From the NCBI GenBank assembly GCA_903888655.1, contig CAISUR010000381.1:1-6734 (forward strand): 6,734 nt of DNA, in the 5' to 3' direction. The notes beneath the pieces are model-generated. The model was not told the origin of the DNA. It was given only the letters and a program-made list of their open reading frames with translations, and searched no databases. Below, in pieces: positions 6,658 to 6,734 of this stretch. Both the position numbers and the translations under genes were made by a program. This DNA comes from an uncultured Bacteroidota bacterium (lineage in GTDB: Bacteria > Bacteroidota > Bacteroidia > Flavobacteriales > Flavobacteriaceae). The stretch's first letter is position 1; every line of letters starts with the position of its first letter.

Positions 6658-6734
6658 TTTTTTAGTATTATTGTTTCTTGTTGTCAGTTTTCTGTCCTTA
6701 GTTTTTATATCATAACTTTTTCGTAAGTCAAAAT

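Noticed and set aside
6704..6731. TTGACT-16 nt-TATAAA on the minus strand upstream of the PLP-enzyme gene
   Set aside because: It resembles an E. coli sigma-70 promoter, but the Bacteroidetes primary sigma factor prefers TTG/TAnnTTTG, and no such -7 box is present. Chance similarity in AT-rich DNA cannot be excluded.

Overview
The window looks like chromosomal DNA of a low-GC member of the Bacteroidetes, most likely Flavobacterium or a close relative. The evidence is the AT-rich codon use throughout, start codons preceded by A-rich stretches with no Shine-Dalgarno sequence, a Bacteroidetes-type -7 box (TATATTTG) before one gene, and the character of the proteins. It holds six protein-coding genes, one of them cut by the left edge. 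I see no tRNA, rRNA, CRISPR array or insertion sequence.

Positions 1-4235 are a photolyase/cryptochrome island on the + strand. Its members are: (1) the C-terminal ~412 residues of an FAD-binding photolyase-like protein that lacks the usual third electron-transfer tryptophan; (2) a 47-residue DUF2256 zinc-ribbon protein (1206-1349) that overlaps gene 1 by 35 nt and is easily missed; (3) an iron-sulfur (6-4) photolyase of the PhrB/FeS-BCP class (1411-2946) with all four cluster cysteines; and (4) a DASH cryptochrome (2943-4235) overlapping gene 3 by 4 nt. So three separate classes of one flavoprotein superfamily sit in tandem. The overlaps suggest co-transcription. Together they would plausibly cover light-driven repair of (6-4) photoproducts and cyclobutane dimers, with gene 1 of uncertain role. 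The only real break in the array is a 61-nt gap that carries a 17-nt imperfect inverted repeat.

Positions 4236-6734 hold ordinary amino-acid catabolism. A monofunctional proline dehydrogenase (4284-5453, +) has its own promoter-like -7 element. A PLP-dependent Cys/Met metabolism enzyme resembling methionine gamma-lyase (6657-5455, -) converges on it, with a single base between the two stop codons. No gene-free stretch exceeds 80 bases.

The most interesting part is the photolyase island, especially the DUF2256 gene embedded in it and the atypical first photolyase. The individual families are known. What is less well described is the role of DUF2256 and of the gene 1 subgroup.
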